Notes: generated by a model not told the origin, from the letters alone. Counted from the first letter of the stretch, positions 47,091 through 58,790 are shown. The stretch: 64,000 nt of DNA from Notospermus geniculatus (GCA_002633025.1 NMRB01000259.1:134442-198441), one strand, 5' to 3'. Made by a program: numbers and translations.

Positions 47091-47405
47091 GATGATAATG
47101 GATTCGACGAACTAGAGAACCTTTTCTTCAGATGCTTTTGAACTCTCAGACATGTTTGTGGTACTTTTATCCTACTGAACTGTTTGTACTAAAAGAAGAT
47201 TGTGAAGCCTGCAACATCGCCAAGTGTTGGTGCAACTCCGGGGTGTAAATATCAGAAAACCCATTTTTGTGTGTGTGTATCGGTTATCTCAGGTAAACTA
47301 GCGAACAATCCAACATCACCTGAGAGTAACCTCCCGATGAGATCTAGGAAGAACAAAATATTATAACTGAACCTAAAATTTTCTGACCACTTCAACCCAT
47401 GCCAT

Positions 47406-47796
47406 AAAGGGAGACATCCGAAAGATATTGCCCGGCGGGCGCTCTTTGTTTTTGTTTTGATTAGCGTATTGTCACCGTTGATTAACAGACGGCGCTGTGC
47501 GTTATGGCACAGGCCCCTGGAGAGCTATCAATTAGAACACGTATTTAGCCCAAAAAACACTAGTTTGTAAAAAACACACCCCGAGCTCACAAATTCGTGA
47601 GCTCGGGGGTGTTTTAGATACGTGTTGTGTTTTTAGATACGTTTGGTTAGGTACGTGTTCTGAACTCACTGATAGCTCTCCGGGGGCCTGTGCCATAACA
47701 CACAGCGCCGTCTCTTAATCAACGGTGACACTACGCTAACCAAGACAAAAACAAACAGTGCCCGCCGGGCAATATCTTTCGGATGTCTCCCTTTAA
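47406..47796. mobile_element. Fold-back element of the AGGGAGACA family (unit B copy)
   Basis: Allelic or paralogous to 33,286-33,706, with the same inner GAGCTCACAAATTCGTGAGC hairpin and small indels. Confidence 0.65.
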
Positions 47797-49140
47797 TATG
47801 GTTCTGAATGAGGTATATTCTCTTGTCAGCCCTTTGCCATCAGGAACATTCGTCATCACATTCGTTTCTTTATAACAAGCACTGATCTTCCTGAAATAAA
47901 AGAAGATGGAGAATTCCATGCCTAGTTTTCTGGGATGCTGACGAGGTAATATTCAGGAACCTTCGTAGTATCGACGCAAAAAGCGGTTTAACGTTGACTG
48001 GTCTTTGTGTGGACGACATACAGAGTCGCCTAGTTGAGTTCAGTTGAACTAAAAAAAGCCGGCGTTAGTACATAGACACTCCGAACGATCAGGGCCATTT
48101 TGTCAAGACTTAGGTCATCACCAGGGGTATCCTCTTCCAGAGTGAAAGATGATTGGTTTCCCATCCCCAGTAGGGGAAACCCGGCCCATGACAGTGACCC
48201 AATTTTGGCAAGATGGCTGCTAGCGAAACTAATCTAGTATGCACATCTACAAATTAAACATTTTGAAATGGAGGATTACTAACAAAGATGAAAAAAGGAA
48301 GAAAATGTCATGACCACACTCGATATTTTTATTGAGTTCGACGTTGTCATAGAGATGTTCATTAGATAAATCTCACCAAGAGACAATTTACACCATCGGC
48401 AACAGCTTGTTGAGTTTCCATGATGATCACATCACAACACCTTCTAGATGTAGTGCAAAAATGACGTCGTGTCATACACATACGTCATATATATTATACG
48501 AACATGACATAGGCCTACATGTTCTGCCATGGCTTATCCGGCCACCGCAGGAACGCACCGAACATGCCGATATTGAATATCCATGTTGATGCAAAGTCGA
48601 TTAGGCCTTACTACCTCTCAAAACAACTTCCAGTACTGACCAGTTGACTTGTCACTGATTGAGCAATTACAAGAGTTGAGAAAAACTGGCCCCCGAGATG
48701 GAACTTACATGTATTCCAAGAAATGTACATTGTCCCGTCGCGGCGGCCCAAAAACATACAATTATTTTATTGTCGTACCGAATAAAGCCCAAATATGGCA
48801 GGCAGTCAAATGTTCACATACATTCTCGATTTGTTGATTGTGTAAGGCCTGTCACAACATAACACGAGGGCAATATATATTAGTAACAAGAAGGAATAAA
48901 AAGACATGTAACTACATGTAACACAAATGAAACTTTGCACAGAAAATGTGCGCCAATGGACTGCATATGTTGCGCAGCCACCTTTGAAATCTGGCCCATT
49001 TGTATGGTCAGAACCAGAAAACCCTAACATGCTCGCATCCTTGCGATTACCAGCTTAGTACACTTGGGGATCACTCAAAGATGGGGACAAACAACACATT
49101 ACGAAGTTGGTCCCATTACAATATACATGTACATGTACAT

Positions 49141-50447
49141 TTACAAAAAGGCAGCAGCGAAAGAAGGCAACCTAGTCCCGCATTTGGAATCTGTTGTGTT
49201 ATCTTGGGCCTCGCCTGATTTCCCGAATGCAGAGTCTTGCGAAAGCACTTCCTCAATGTCTGGAATGGCAGTCACGATACTACCGACTTCTACACTCTCT
49301 TGGCTCAAAGGAATGGGATCAAATGATGGCAGCTGAGTGTCTATTACTGATTCCTTCGCTTCGAACATACAGTCCGGCAGTTGTGCTCTCCTCTCGTCCA
49401 TACCTTCCTGCATTAAACTCAGCACCTCGATTATTTCGCTGTTCGAAAGTCTTGAGCTGTCAGTCGCTTGGAATGGAAGTCCATGAAGATGATTTTGCGC
49501 CGACGGTTGCGACCCCCGCCGTTGTTGTTCCGGTGGTAGTGGAATCAGCCGCTGTTGTTGTTGTCGCTCCTGCATAAGTAGTTGTTGCTGCCGCTGCTGT
49601 TCATAATTCTGGACATAGCTGGACTGATGCCTGTGGTCATGCACTAGATTTGTTGGCGTTACTCCACCTTGACTCTGTATGATAGCGGGATTATGAAACT
49701 CGATTGCCATTCCACCATTGATAATTCGGTATCCCATCGTACCGTGCGCGCCAGGGTCACCGGTAGCCATTGCATTGGGAAAGTCGGCTGCTTTGTAAGG
49801 AGAAGGCGGCTGTGTCGAAGCCGACGGACTCACCATCGTTTGCGCATGAACCTGTATACATGTATTTGGGCCCTGATTGTATGGGGAATCCCTTGGAGAG
49901 TTGCCAGAGTTGGGATAAGCCGATGAATTCGTTGCGGAATTTTGTCCAACATAACCCTGCGGTCCTAAATCTTGTGAGTCCTGTCTGTTCATGAACATAC
50001 CACAATGACTTCCTGAATACAGTATGTCAGAAAGTTCTTCGCATCTATCACGATAACTTTCCATATCGGTGGCTTGACTTGGGCCGGTAACTCGCCCTTT
50101 CGACTCTCTTCTTCTCCTGTTCCTTGTGTCACCTTGACCCTTCTTTGCCCTAAAATGCGTCTGTCGCGATGGAGATGTATGAGAGAGAACCAACTGTTTC
50201 TGAAGATATTTCCTGTGGTTTATGGTCCGTTTGTGGGTCTTAGACCGCTCAAGGACCGCCTTCAAGTCGTCCGAAGCAGCTGTGATGAATTGCAACAAGT
50301 AGTTTTTGTTTTCCTTTGGTTCCGCTGTCGTCGTGGTGGGTTCTGAAAGGATGATAAATGTTATGATATGATAAGATGGTATAATCTTGGAGAGACTATC
50401 AATGTATCATATACGGGAGAATCCAACTTACCTCGACGCGAGTCCAT
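49141..50447 (-). CDS. FAM181 family protein, complete (exons 50,447-50,432 and 50,342-49,141)
   Basis: Two coding exons give 405 residues. Exon 1 starts at ATG 50,447 (MDSRR) and ends at donor CGAG|GTAAGT; exon 2 starts after CCTTTCAG at 50,342. An upstream ATG seven bases earlier is out of frame with exon 2. Near the N-terminus the protein has LLQFITAASDDLKAVLERS followed by THKRTINHRKYLQKQL, which matches the FAM181 signature (DIKAALD...SVDHRKYLQKQL) as I know it from vertebrate FAM181A/B. The rest is low-complexity: a basic stretch, Ser/Asn/Pro-rich regions and a Gln-rich run, ending GTRLPSFAAAFL. Vertebrate FAM181 proteins have been reported to bind TEAD factors; I cannot point to that site here. 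Length fits the family. Confidence 0.8.
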
Positions 50448-50645
50448 GCCATAAAAATTTTCTAAGTTCTAATAATACCGTAATATAGAGGGGTAGCATA
50501 TAAATGGTACATGGAACAGCTTGTATTACACCTACATGTAAGCTGTTCCATCTACCATTATGCTACCCCTATTACATTTATATATTACGATATTTTTAGA
50601 ACTTACAAAATTTGTGCGTCGAGGTAAGTTGGATTCTCCCGTATG
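50413..50645. repeat. Long palindrome spanning FAM181 exon 1
   Basis: ATACGGGAGAATCCAACTTA at 50,413 and its exact complement at about 50,626-50,645, with pairing continuing through most of both arms to a centre near 50,530. FAM181 exon 1 and its donor lie in the left arm. The right arm lacks the exon's ATG. It may be a real fold-back element, an inverted duplication, or a cloning/assembly artefact. Confidence 0.7.
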
Positions 50646-50819
50646 CTTTATTTTACAACTACATGTATGAAGGTCAGGAGAACTTTGCATGGCCCGAAAG
50701 ACAGTAGTGCAGAGGCCACCCGACGAGTACAGGAGGGTATCGAAAACAATTACATGTATTGACATTGGAATACCTTGTCATTTGCTACCTTGTTTATGCT
50801 CCTGACCGTCTGAGGTATG

Positions 50820-51206
50820 TAAAGGCCCATTTAGACGATCATACTTTTGTTTAAATTTTCATCATACATTTGTATGATGATGTTCATGGGCAAATGTATG
50901 ATCGTGTAAATGGGAATTTGAACATCTCCGAACAAGTGCGAACATGTTGGATGGATTATGTTCGAGCATGCACATTAATTTGAACAAATGTTCCAGGTTG
51001 TTCGCAGTTTTCAACGTCTTTACCACTCACACAGCAGCTTTGGGTCACATGGTGCTTGGGTCATATGACAGTCCATGAAAATGGCAACAATTTCGAACAA
51101 AAGTCCTATGGTGTAAACAAGTTCCTTGGACAATTAGTGCCAACATCGTCATACAAATGTTGCATGAAAATTTGAACAAAAAGTATGATCGTCTAAATGG
51201 GCCTTA
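50820..51206. mobile_element. Fold-back element upstream of FAM181
   Basis: Ends AAAGGCCCATTTAGACGATC and its complement, with inner AAATTTTCAT and ATTTGTATGA pairs. About 390 bp, non-coding. Confidence 0.75.
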
Positions 51207-52094
51207 AGAATTAATGCAGGTTGAAATAGACGTCAATTTCAATCCATAAAACAGACTGAGAGAAAACCTAGCCCTGTCAATCTTTAGCCCTCCTCTTTAA
51301 ACTACGGGACATCACGATATTTAAAGATCTGTTTCTACAGTTTGCAGTTTTGGGAAGTTTATAGTTGGCTCCTTTATTTGCGATGTATTGTATTTTAGGC
51401 CTGTACGTATGTGTATATCCGAATGACCTAGCCAACAAGCCCCAGGTCTCCCACAGCTCTCGTTAGATTCCTGTCACCGGAGAAATGTCACCATGGAGAA
51501 ACACGAAAGTATTTTTCCGTGGAATGTTCCTTCTTCTGGTGCACAAAAAGGAAGAAATTTTGAGTGTAAATTTCAAGAAAACTTTACTTACCAGAAAATA
51601 ATGCGCTGTTTTCGTCCATCATTGTCCTGTTTGCCAAACGAACATGTCATCGGAAAGCCAGCTGCATATATGATGACCGGGGGACACTCCATGACATGAT
51701 AATTGATCCAACGTCAATTAGCCGTAACAGCCGAACAACTGCAGTATTAATGCGCCATTTTTGGTTTGAATAATTAATCAGCGTGACGATAGATTTTATT
51801 GAATCAAAGGTTCGATGTCGTCGTTTTCGTTTAGGAAGCGATGCTTGCCGTACATGATTATGATTTGGAAATAGATTTATGTAGCCTGATATCTGGTAAA
51901 CACCAGCAAGAACTACTTTCCATTCCGCTTTAAAAACGTGGGTGTGCACACCTGTCGTACTTGTGTAAGGGCTAATATAATAAACACATCGGTATTAAAT
52001 ACCTCTTCGCGACAGATGCAAAGAGCTTGCAAGCAGAACATGTCCCTTCTTCTGCATATAATGGAATACAGTTTCGTATAATCAGTATTTCTTC

Positions 52095-52487
52095 GGGCCA
52101 TATTCTAGAAGCTTCCTCAACTCTAAAGCCGCCCATACACGTTCAATATTATTGCACAAAATGAGGACCAAATGGGCGATGAAATAGAGTTTTCGCAAAG
52201 CCTCCGAAACGCCAACGCGAACGTCTACATGTATCCTTTTGTTCGGTGCTCTCTTCGTGGCATCGAACAATGTTTGGCGTCCGCCATGGCGTTTCGGGGG
52301 CTTTGCGAAAACTCCCTATTATTGCCAATCTTTCTTCCACCCATCATGCCAGAAGCACATGGCCCTATGTTGGGCCCCATATTGTGCAATAATATTGATC
52401 GTGTATATGGGCGGCTTAAGGCTTACCTTAGCTTTTGCTTGCAGGGCAGACAACCTTAGAGTTAAGGAGGGTTTTAGAACACGGGCC
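52095..52487. mobile_element. Triple nest of fold-back elements
   Basis: Outer pair: GGGCCATATTCTAGAA at 52,096 with the partner ending ACACGGGCC at 52,487, plus CTCAACTCTAA/TTAGAGTTAAG. Middle pair: AAGCCGCCCATACACG at 52,126 with its partner ending 52,417, including ATATTATTGCACAA. Inner element: 52,187-52,314, the GAGTTTTCGCAAA family. Each is inserted inside the previous one. Confidence 0.75.
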
Positions 52488-52489
52488 TC

Positions 52490-54820
52490 AATAGTGTGAG
52501 CAACTTTGTAGGCCATATCAATTCAAATTTTATTGGCCTTCTGTTGCGTGTTCTTCTCCTTCCATCGCTTACAGAATGAAGCATAGTCTTATTCCATTTA
52601 GGGGCAACTGATTTCGCTGGCAACTGATAAACGAATTTTTACAAAATTGTCTTTTTTCTAGCCCACGTTTCGTCGGTTGAATTGCACATTACACATACAT
52701 GTAACAGAACATGTATGACTATGGTCGATAGAATCGCTGGTCAAAAACACACGGCACGAGTCACGATGTCAGGAACAAAACATTAGAACTGGTCACTTTG
52801 TTAACAATAAATGGTAAAAAAACAAAATGGCATACTGATAAATGACTAATGGAGGCATCCTGTTGCGCCATCACACACGAGCCTATTAATGCAATTACCA
52901 GTTATTGTTGGTGTTGATTGTATCTTGTCACCTAATTACTAGTTGGGCGAAGGATTCACGACAAACAGGTCTTTATTGAAAGCGGACCGGTCTGGAGTGT
53001 GACGGAGGTTAAATGGCTAGCTCTGCCATGCTGCATGTGAGCCACCTGCTCCTCATTGACATCATTCTGGGGTGGGCGCACTTTATTTTGTGCACAGGTT
53101 TACCGTCATCAAGGGAGTTCAGGTAAACCAGCCATTCACTTGGAGACAAGAATCGGGGTTCATAATGAAGGAATCGAAGTCTGATTATAAACGAAAATAG
53201 CTTTTTTACTAAGTCGGATTCGCTCATTACAATGATAGGCCACAATATATACATGTAACAATATGAGACGTTGGGTGGTTTTACCTAACTGTGTACAAGA
53301 TGTTGCAATCTATGGCCCGGTTAGGCCATACGACGACGTTTATCTATTGTTTGGATATACCCACACAATAGATAAACGTCGTCGCAGGGCCTAACCGGGC
53401 GCTTGCGAAACCTCCCTATTGTTAACCGCCACTGTGGGGGTGGGGGACAGGTAAGTGGTGAGGACACAGCAGCAGTTGAGTTTTTGAGAAAGGAATTGTC
53501 ATGACTGCATGTGGAGATTCCAAACGGGGGTATCCTCCATCTTCGTTCTTTCTGTACCCATGCAGACATTCCGAAGGGTGCAGTAGACCCTCGATTGAGA
53601 GCAGTGTTTCTTATATTTGTGAATGAAATATGCAGAAAATGTAACCGATCACGATGGCAACATTAGGGAGGTTTCGCAAGTGCCCGGTTAGGCCACACGA
53701 CGACGTTTATCTATTGTTTGGGTATACCCACACAATAGATAAATGTCGTCGTATGGCCTAACCGGGCGCTTGCGAAACCTCCCTAATATTGCCCATCCTC
53801 CAACAGCAGGGGTTTTTATACGTCGCAGCTCTTCAGTGTATGAAGAGGGTGGGAAACGAAACCCTGCTGTGGGAGGATGGCAGCGCGTACCGATTACCTT
53901 ATCTGAAAATCCAATCATTGAAACAAACAACACTGTTCACCCTTCACAGTTGTCGATCATTGGAAAAATTCGTATAAATGGGGATCAGAATTTGCTCGGT
54001 CTTTTGTTCCGCCTGGGATCGCTACTTTACCTACATGTACGACGTTGATAGTGCGGCGCCTTCTGAAAGAAACAGAAAAAATACATGTATCATGGTTATT
54101 TAATTTAATTTAAATTAAATTAATTAATTTTATTTTATTTTAATTAATTTTAATTTAATTCGTGTATACATCATCATGTTCATGGTATAAGCAGACATAA
54201 CATACATGTAATATAGTCGATTGTCTACCTTTCAAACGTTTTTCATTGACGACAATCTAGCACTATACAAAAGCGTTTCGGACAGTGAATATCGACCATC
54301 AATAATGCGAAGCCATGTATACTTTTATACGAAGATTATCATTTGTTTTACTTGCGGCTGGTCAAGCTTACTGACCGGTTAAACGTGTGCGTACTTGGAG
54401 AGTAGCGCAAATCAATTTGGAAGCATGGTTTGTTAACGCATATTAGCTATTAGGGAGGTTCAGAAATCAAACGATAAACGTAAACGTTAACGACAACGTT
54501 ATTTTTCTACCGAAAATGCAATTATAAAATCTGGTTAAGGTTTATGTAAAGTGACTCGAAATCTCGAATTTTTTACGCAAAAAATCTGGCTAATACTGCA
54601 CACTAAATTTGGAAAACAAGGCTCGGGGGCCCTAGGGAGCCGTCATAAGGAGGTGCCCCGAACCTTATTTTCTCCATTTAGTGCGCAGTTACATGTAGTC
54701 AGATTTTTTGCTTCAAAAATTCGAGATTTCGAGTCGCTTTACATAACCCTTAATGTGTAGTATGAAAAATAACGTTGTCGTAAAGTTTATGTTTATCATT
54801 TGATTTCTAAACCTCCGTAT
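52490..54820. other. Gene-free stretch with further fold-back elements
   Basis: 53,311-53,418 and 53,663-53,785 are two copies of one element (CCCGGTTAGGCC, AATAGATAAACGTCGTCG; full end TAGGGAGGTTTCGCAAG). About 53,792-53,880 is a hairpin with CCTCCAACAGCAGGG. 54,452-54,818 has ends AGGGAGGTTCAGAAATCAAA and TTTGATTTCTAAACCTCC. 54,095-54,165 is an A/T-only run of TTTAATT-type repeats. Confidence 0.6.
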
Positions 54821-54832
54821 TATTTTGCTTAC

Positions 54833-55302
54833 CTCATTCTTGGAACCTCCTTGAAGAACACACCTCTGACAAGACTTAAGTCTGTTTCATAACCCATCAT
54901 TTCCTTCAGTCTCCGATATTCACGGGCGAAGATTATTGCTATTGCCTTCAGGTTCGCGACTGCTTGGCAGAACATCCCATCCCACAATAATTCCTGACTT
55001 TCTGCCAGACAATAGTCAAAGTGGAAAACATTGAAGGGTTCCAAGCCAACAATGTCGAGGTTATGTCTGGGCAGCCCTCTGGGCGGGTTGATTAACAGAA
55101 TATTGATATGCTCACGGATGATCTCCCAGAATGTTTCCACCTCAGCTAAATCCCACTCACTGTCGTCCAGTTGTTGGGATGAAAGTGACCCATGGTCGGA
55201 GCTGATGAACACCTCGTCTTCAATGTCCTTGGATGAGTCCCGTCTAAGTTTGGCTTTGACTCCCTTCATGAGTTTGGCACACCTCTTATATAATTTAGAC
55301 AT
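54833..55302 (-). CDS. Unrecognised protein, first coding exon
   Basis: ATG at 55,302; the frame runs 156 codons to donor ATGAG|GTAAGC at 54,833, phase 2. Protein begins MSKLYKRCAKLMKGVKAKLR, then an acidic/serine segment, then a dense hydrophobic-helical part including WDGMFCQAVANLKAIAIIFA. The composition is clearly protein-like and the donor is strong, so I take it as a real exon. No family recognised. The next exon was not found in the 52-54.8 kb stretch and may be lost in the assembly or far downstream. Confidence 0.55.
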
Positions 55303-55918
55303 CTTCTCCGGTGGATTTGCTTTCTGTCACTTAAAACGGCTGGATGATATTTCTGGCAAACGCTGGCAGAGAGAAATAGTTTGTTGTCTTGCTTCTATAG
55401 TACACGGGTACTTCTCAGATAAGATTACGATGAGAATGCAACCAAGAGAAATCGCATTTACAGTCGAGTGCAATGTAAAAGCGCTTTTGTAGCTTTTGAA
55501 CATTGTATAATACCTGTTTCCGCCATGGTTTCACGCTTCCCACCTGTTAACGCCTGCGTTTATGACACCTGTCAAAATGAAATACGTAGATATCGGATTA
55601 CGTATTTTGGCATACACTCTTCGTTGGCTTGGCGACGTGTTTAGCACGTAAATTTCAACACCTGCAAGCAGACCATCAAGAGGGGTCGGCCGGAACGGCA
55701 GAAAGAACCATATTTGGGCAAATCGGAAAATTGCCATTACTGCGACGGATGATCTGAGAACATTGTTGTGCACCTGCCTGCTGAGTCAGTACCCTTCGTT
55801 CCCGTTGGGAACCGTTGATCCATCAGGCACAATATACATATACATGTACATGTACATGTATATGTACATGTACCGACTGTACTACCGATCAAACTCGAGA
55901 TAGAAAAAAGTACAAATA

Positions 55919-56730
55919 AGGTATATTCCACCGAACAAAAATTTCCCTCGAAGGATGAGAAGATGTCCGTCGTCGGGATAAATTGCAAAAACTGGGCAAC
56001 AATAATTTATTGGCATGTCTGAATATGCCTCTAAGGGAGCTTGTCCAAATTATTTGAGGTGAATTTCGGCGATTGTTTGGCGAATTCTGTGCTATCTTTT
56101 GGCGATTTTTGAAAAATTCGCCACAAAATCGCCACCAGTTCGCCAAAAAAGCGCCAGAAATTGGCCGAAAATCCGCCGAACGTTCGCCAGAAATTCGCCA
56201 GAAAATAGCCAGAAATTCGCCAGAAAATAGCCAGAAATTCGCCAGAAAATAGCCAGAAATTCGCCGAAAGTTCGCCGCCAATTCGCCCGAAAATCGCCAA
56301 ATATTCGCCACAAGTTCACCTCAAACTTGCTACCAGTTTGACCTCGCAGGAAAAGGCACTGATTTTTCTTCGGAGATCGTTCTTCCGTGCAGGAATTGCA
56401 TGACATGNCACAATATACCTACTGTACTACCGATCAAACTCGCGATAGAAAAAAGTACAAATAACGGTACGGTATTACCACACCCTCGTCCTCTACAGGC
56501 CGCCGATCAGGAAATTTCACCCAACGAACAGAAGCACCAGGAAAGCATCAACCGCTTCCTCCGCCCGCCCTGATGAAAGGAACGCGTTGCCACATCCTTC
56601 AACACGGAACTGCATATTCAGACATGCCAATATATTATTGTTGCCCAGTTTTTGCGATAGATCCCGGCGAAGGACATCTTCTCATCCTTCGAGGGAAATT
56701 TTTGTTCGGTGGAATATATTTCAGGTTATT
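55919..56730. repeat. Inverted duplication with tandem repeat and contig join
   Basis: 55,919-56,030 and 56,600-56,725 are inverted copies (AAAAATTTCCCTCGAAGGAT on one strand and its complement). A direct repeat with TACTACCGATCAAACTCG lies at about 55,881 and 56,427. Between them, about 56,110-56,320 is a degenerate 22-bp tandem repeat of ATTCGCCAGAAAATAGCCAG type. A single N at 56,408 marks a join. The arrangement looks assembly-made. Confidence 0.65.
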
Positions 56731-57627
56731 TGCAAATAACTACGAAAGGTGTGATACTCCCGAATACTGTCAGACTGTACAATCTTGAAAATGGCAACTG
56801 GCAACTTTTGCACTCGGTGAAATACAAAAGTTCTTACATTCTAATGGAAAATCAGTTTTTATATGACAGAAGGTTTTTAGTTATTTTAACTAACTGGCAC
56901 TACAGCATTAAAGTACCGGTATCATTTCAATTTCTCAATATATTTGACCAATCAGTCATATGATGGAAGTACCAAAATTCGACCCTTGCTCTCGGCCGCC
57001 TGCCATATCACAGCCAGAGCTTCAAAAAGAGAAAGTCATTATCCTCCGTGACTATGATCGTCCAGGAAGCGCTGCAGCTTCTGTCTATACGATGTCATTC
57101 GTTAACGCAAGCAAATTGGTAGTGCTGTCGAATAAGGTTCAACTGAAACTCCCACACGCATGCGATTCAGTTTTTTACAGTGTGTTCGTTGTTGAAAATG
57201 ACGTGATCCTTGACTGTCTCCCAATAAAACCAGGTTTCTTTCTTTTTAGATCGAAAAACGGTTATGTCGGTCAGACAATTTTGACTAAAACATCATATAT
57301 TTACGACAACCCTCTAGGTACAAGATGGAATCGACGGTACCAAATGTTAATTTTCAGTTATATATGCCAACCACGGTACTCGCGTCCAAATTGTTATTTG
57401 TGGGTTTCGATGTGCAGTGCAAGACGATGCAACCCTTGTTTGCAACTCGTCCTTTGAAACCGATGATAATTTTATATAGTAGTCCAGAGCGAGCGAGGAT
57501 GTCAAGTATGGGAAAATTAAAAGTAGAATTTTTTGCTCCTAATGGCAAAATATTGAAGATCCACTCTTACGAGCACAAAATCCACAGAAAACATGGTCTA
57601 CAATTTGTAGATGTGTACACTCAATAA
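56709..57627 (+). pseudogene. Broken paralogue of the 5,147-6,157 protein
   Basis: Three overlapping frames together cover almost the whole homologous protein: 56,709-about 56,960 (VILPNTVRLYNLENGNW), about 56,960-57,340 (PGFFLFRSKNGYVGQTI), and about 57,325-57,627 (HGLQFVDVYTQ and stop). Two frameshifts, near 56,960 and 57,340, break it. The 5' end joins the inverted duplication above. Either a decayed copy or one damaged by sequencing errors; the similarity to the intact copy is high enough that errors cannot be ruled out. Confidence 0.75.
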
Positions 57628-57753
57628 CGTTCATCTTCTGTTTAAAGTGAATTGAGTGCGGCGGGCCAATATACATTCCCCTCCAGTAGTCCAGTGACCA
57701 TACGAGCACTACATGTACAGACAGAGCGTATAGAACAAATTTAACGAGAACAC

Positions 57754-57915
57754 TTTAGCACCACTGTCGACTGCAAAATCATTGGAACCAATCAGAATAC
57801 GTGTTACTCACTAAGGAATAGAATGATTGGCTGATGGGAATGGTCAGGGTTAGGGTCAGCCTTGTATCTTAACACAGAGGATACACGTCCAATGATTTTG
57901 CACTCGACAGGCCTC
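57754..57915. mobile_element. Small fold-back element
   Basis: TGTCGACTGCAAAATCATTGG at the left (one base trimmed: GTCGACTGCAAAATCATTGG) pairs with CCAATGATTTTGCACTCGAC at the right. Non-coding. Confidence 0.55.
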
Positions 57916-58390
57916 TCAATGAAATCGGGTACACTGTGGAACACTACAGGCCAAAATTATGAACGGTGTTAAAGACGTTACCCGCTTGTCCGTAACTTGC
58001 AAATCAAAAATAGACAAAATCAATCTATTTTGGGGAAAATACATCGAAATTCAAGAATGATTGACTTCAGCACAAATAAAGGAAAGGGTACTACATGTAC
58101 CGGTATTATCAAAAATAGTTATTTTTGATACATGACCTATTTTTGGTATGGAATAGACAATAGGTGTTAATCAATTTCCTTTTTTATGAACAACTGCCGT
58201 TCTCTTCAATTCAGATTGTATGGCAGCAAACTGTGAATGCGCGCGCGACGATCGAAACCGTTGATTTTTGAAGGAAGGGTCTTGTGTGATTGCCTTGACC
58301 GATTGATCTTTGTGGCAAGCGTCTCTACACGTAGGCATATTATCTAATACACAATCTGCAGAGAACTGATGTGATAGTTCTGTGGCGGCA

Positions 58391-58790
58391 TCAGTCGTCT
58401 GTCTTGCTCGTATTGGCTAGATTCCTCCTGAGCTTACAGCATGCCATCAACAATATCAAAGACAGCGATCCAAAAATCGCCGTCCCCACGGCAAAGATGA
58501 CTATGACAGTCTGAGCTTGGCCAACGGTCAGCCTCAGATATCCAATGTATTGGTCCAGGAGCGGCGGGCAGGTGGGAGTGACGCATGGTTTGGGCGTTGG
58601 GCATTTCTGCCCAACCAAAAACGGGACGTAGTCTAACCAGAAGGCCATAGCTCGTGGCCGCAGGTTCTTCTTGGCTTCTAAAACCACAGATTTGTCATTG
58701 GATCCGAAGAACATGTAGCTTTTTTCTGGTAACGTGTACTGTGGCCATGTGGGATATGTAGACGAGCTCCCTGGTTTACCGTTGGGATTC
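58391..58790 (-). CDS. Type-B carboxylesterase/cholinesterase-like, last exon with membrane anchor
   Basis: Acceptor TTCTACTGCAG|GAATCC at 58,791, stop TGA at 58,391-58,393. Starts with NPNGKPGSSSTYPTWPQYT, the classic end of a type-B carboxylesterase domain (NFAKxGNPN...WPxY), then LRPRAMAFWLDYVPFL, a Cys/Pro-rich linker, a hydrophobic anchor TVIVIFAVGTAIFGSLSLIL and a short basic cytoplasmic tail CKLRRNLANTSKTDD. A C-terminal single-pass anchor is shared with neuroligins and some invertebrate cholinesterase-like proteins. Confidence 0.85.

Larger units (their letters stand above)
36758..50170. repeat. Tandem unit B (about 13.4 kb)
   Basis: Second copy of the 22,629-36,757 unit. Insertions found here but not in A: 37,254-37,596, 38,521-38,900, 41,601-42,011, a replaced segment around 45,440-46,080, 46,414-46,644 and 46,866-47,087. 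From about 48,061 to 49,369 it reads as identical to 33,966-35,274 with a constant offset of 14,095. Confidence 0.85.

Noticed and set aside
50298-50298. Starting the FAM181 protein at an internal TTG
   Set aside because: The exon is open further upstream to a good acceptor at 50,343, and a short exon with ATG and GTAAGT donor at 50,432-50,447 joins it in frame.
55889-56406. Long minus-strand frames with repeated Phe/Trp/Ala-rich units
   Set aside because: They are translations of the 22-bp tandem repeat; the similar reading in several frames shows it is repeat DNA, not a gene.
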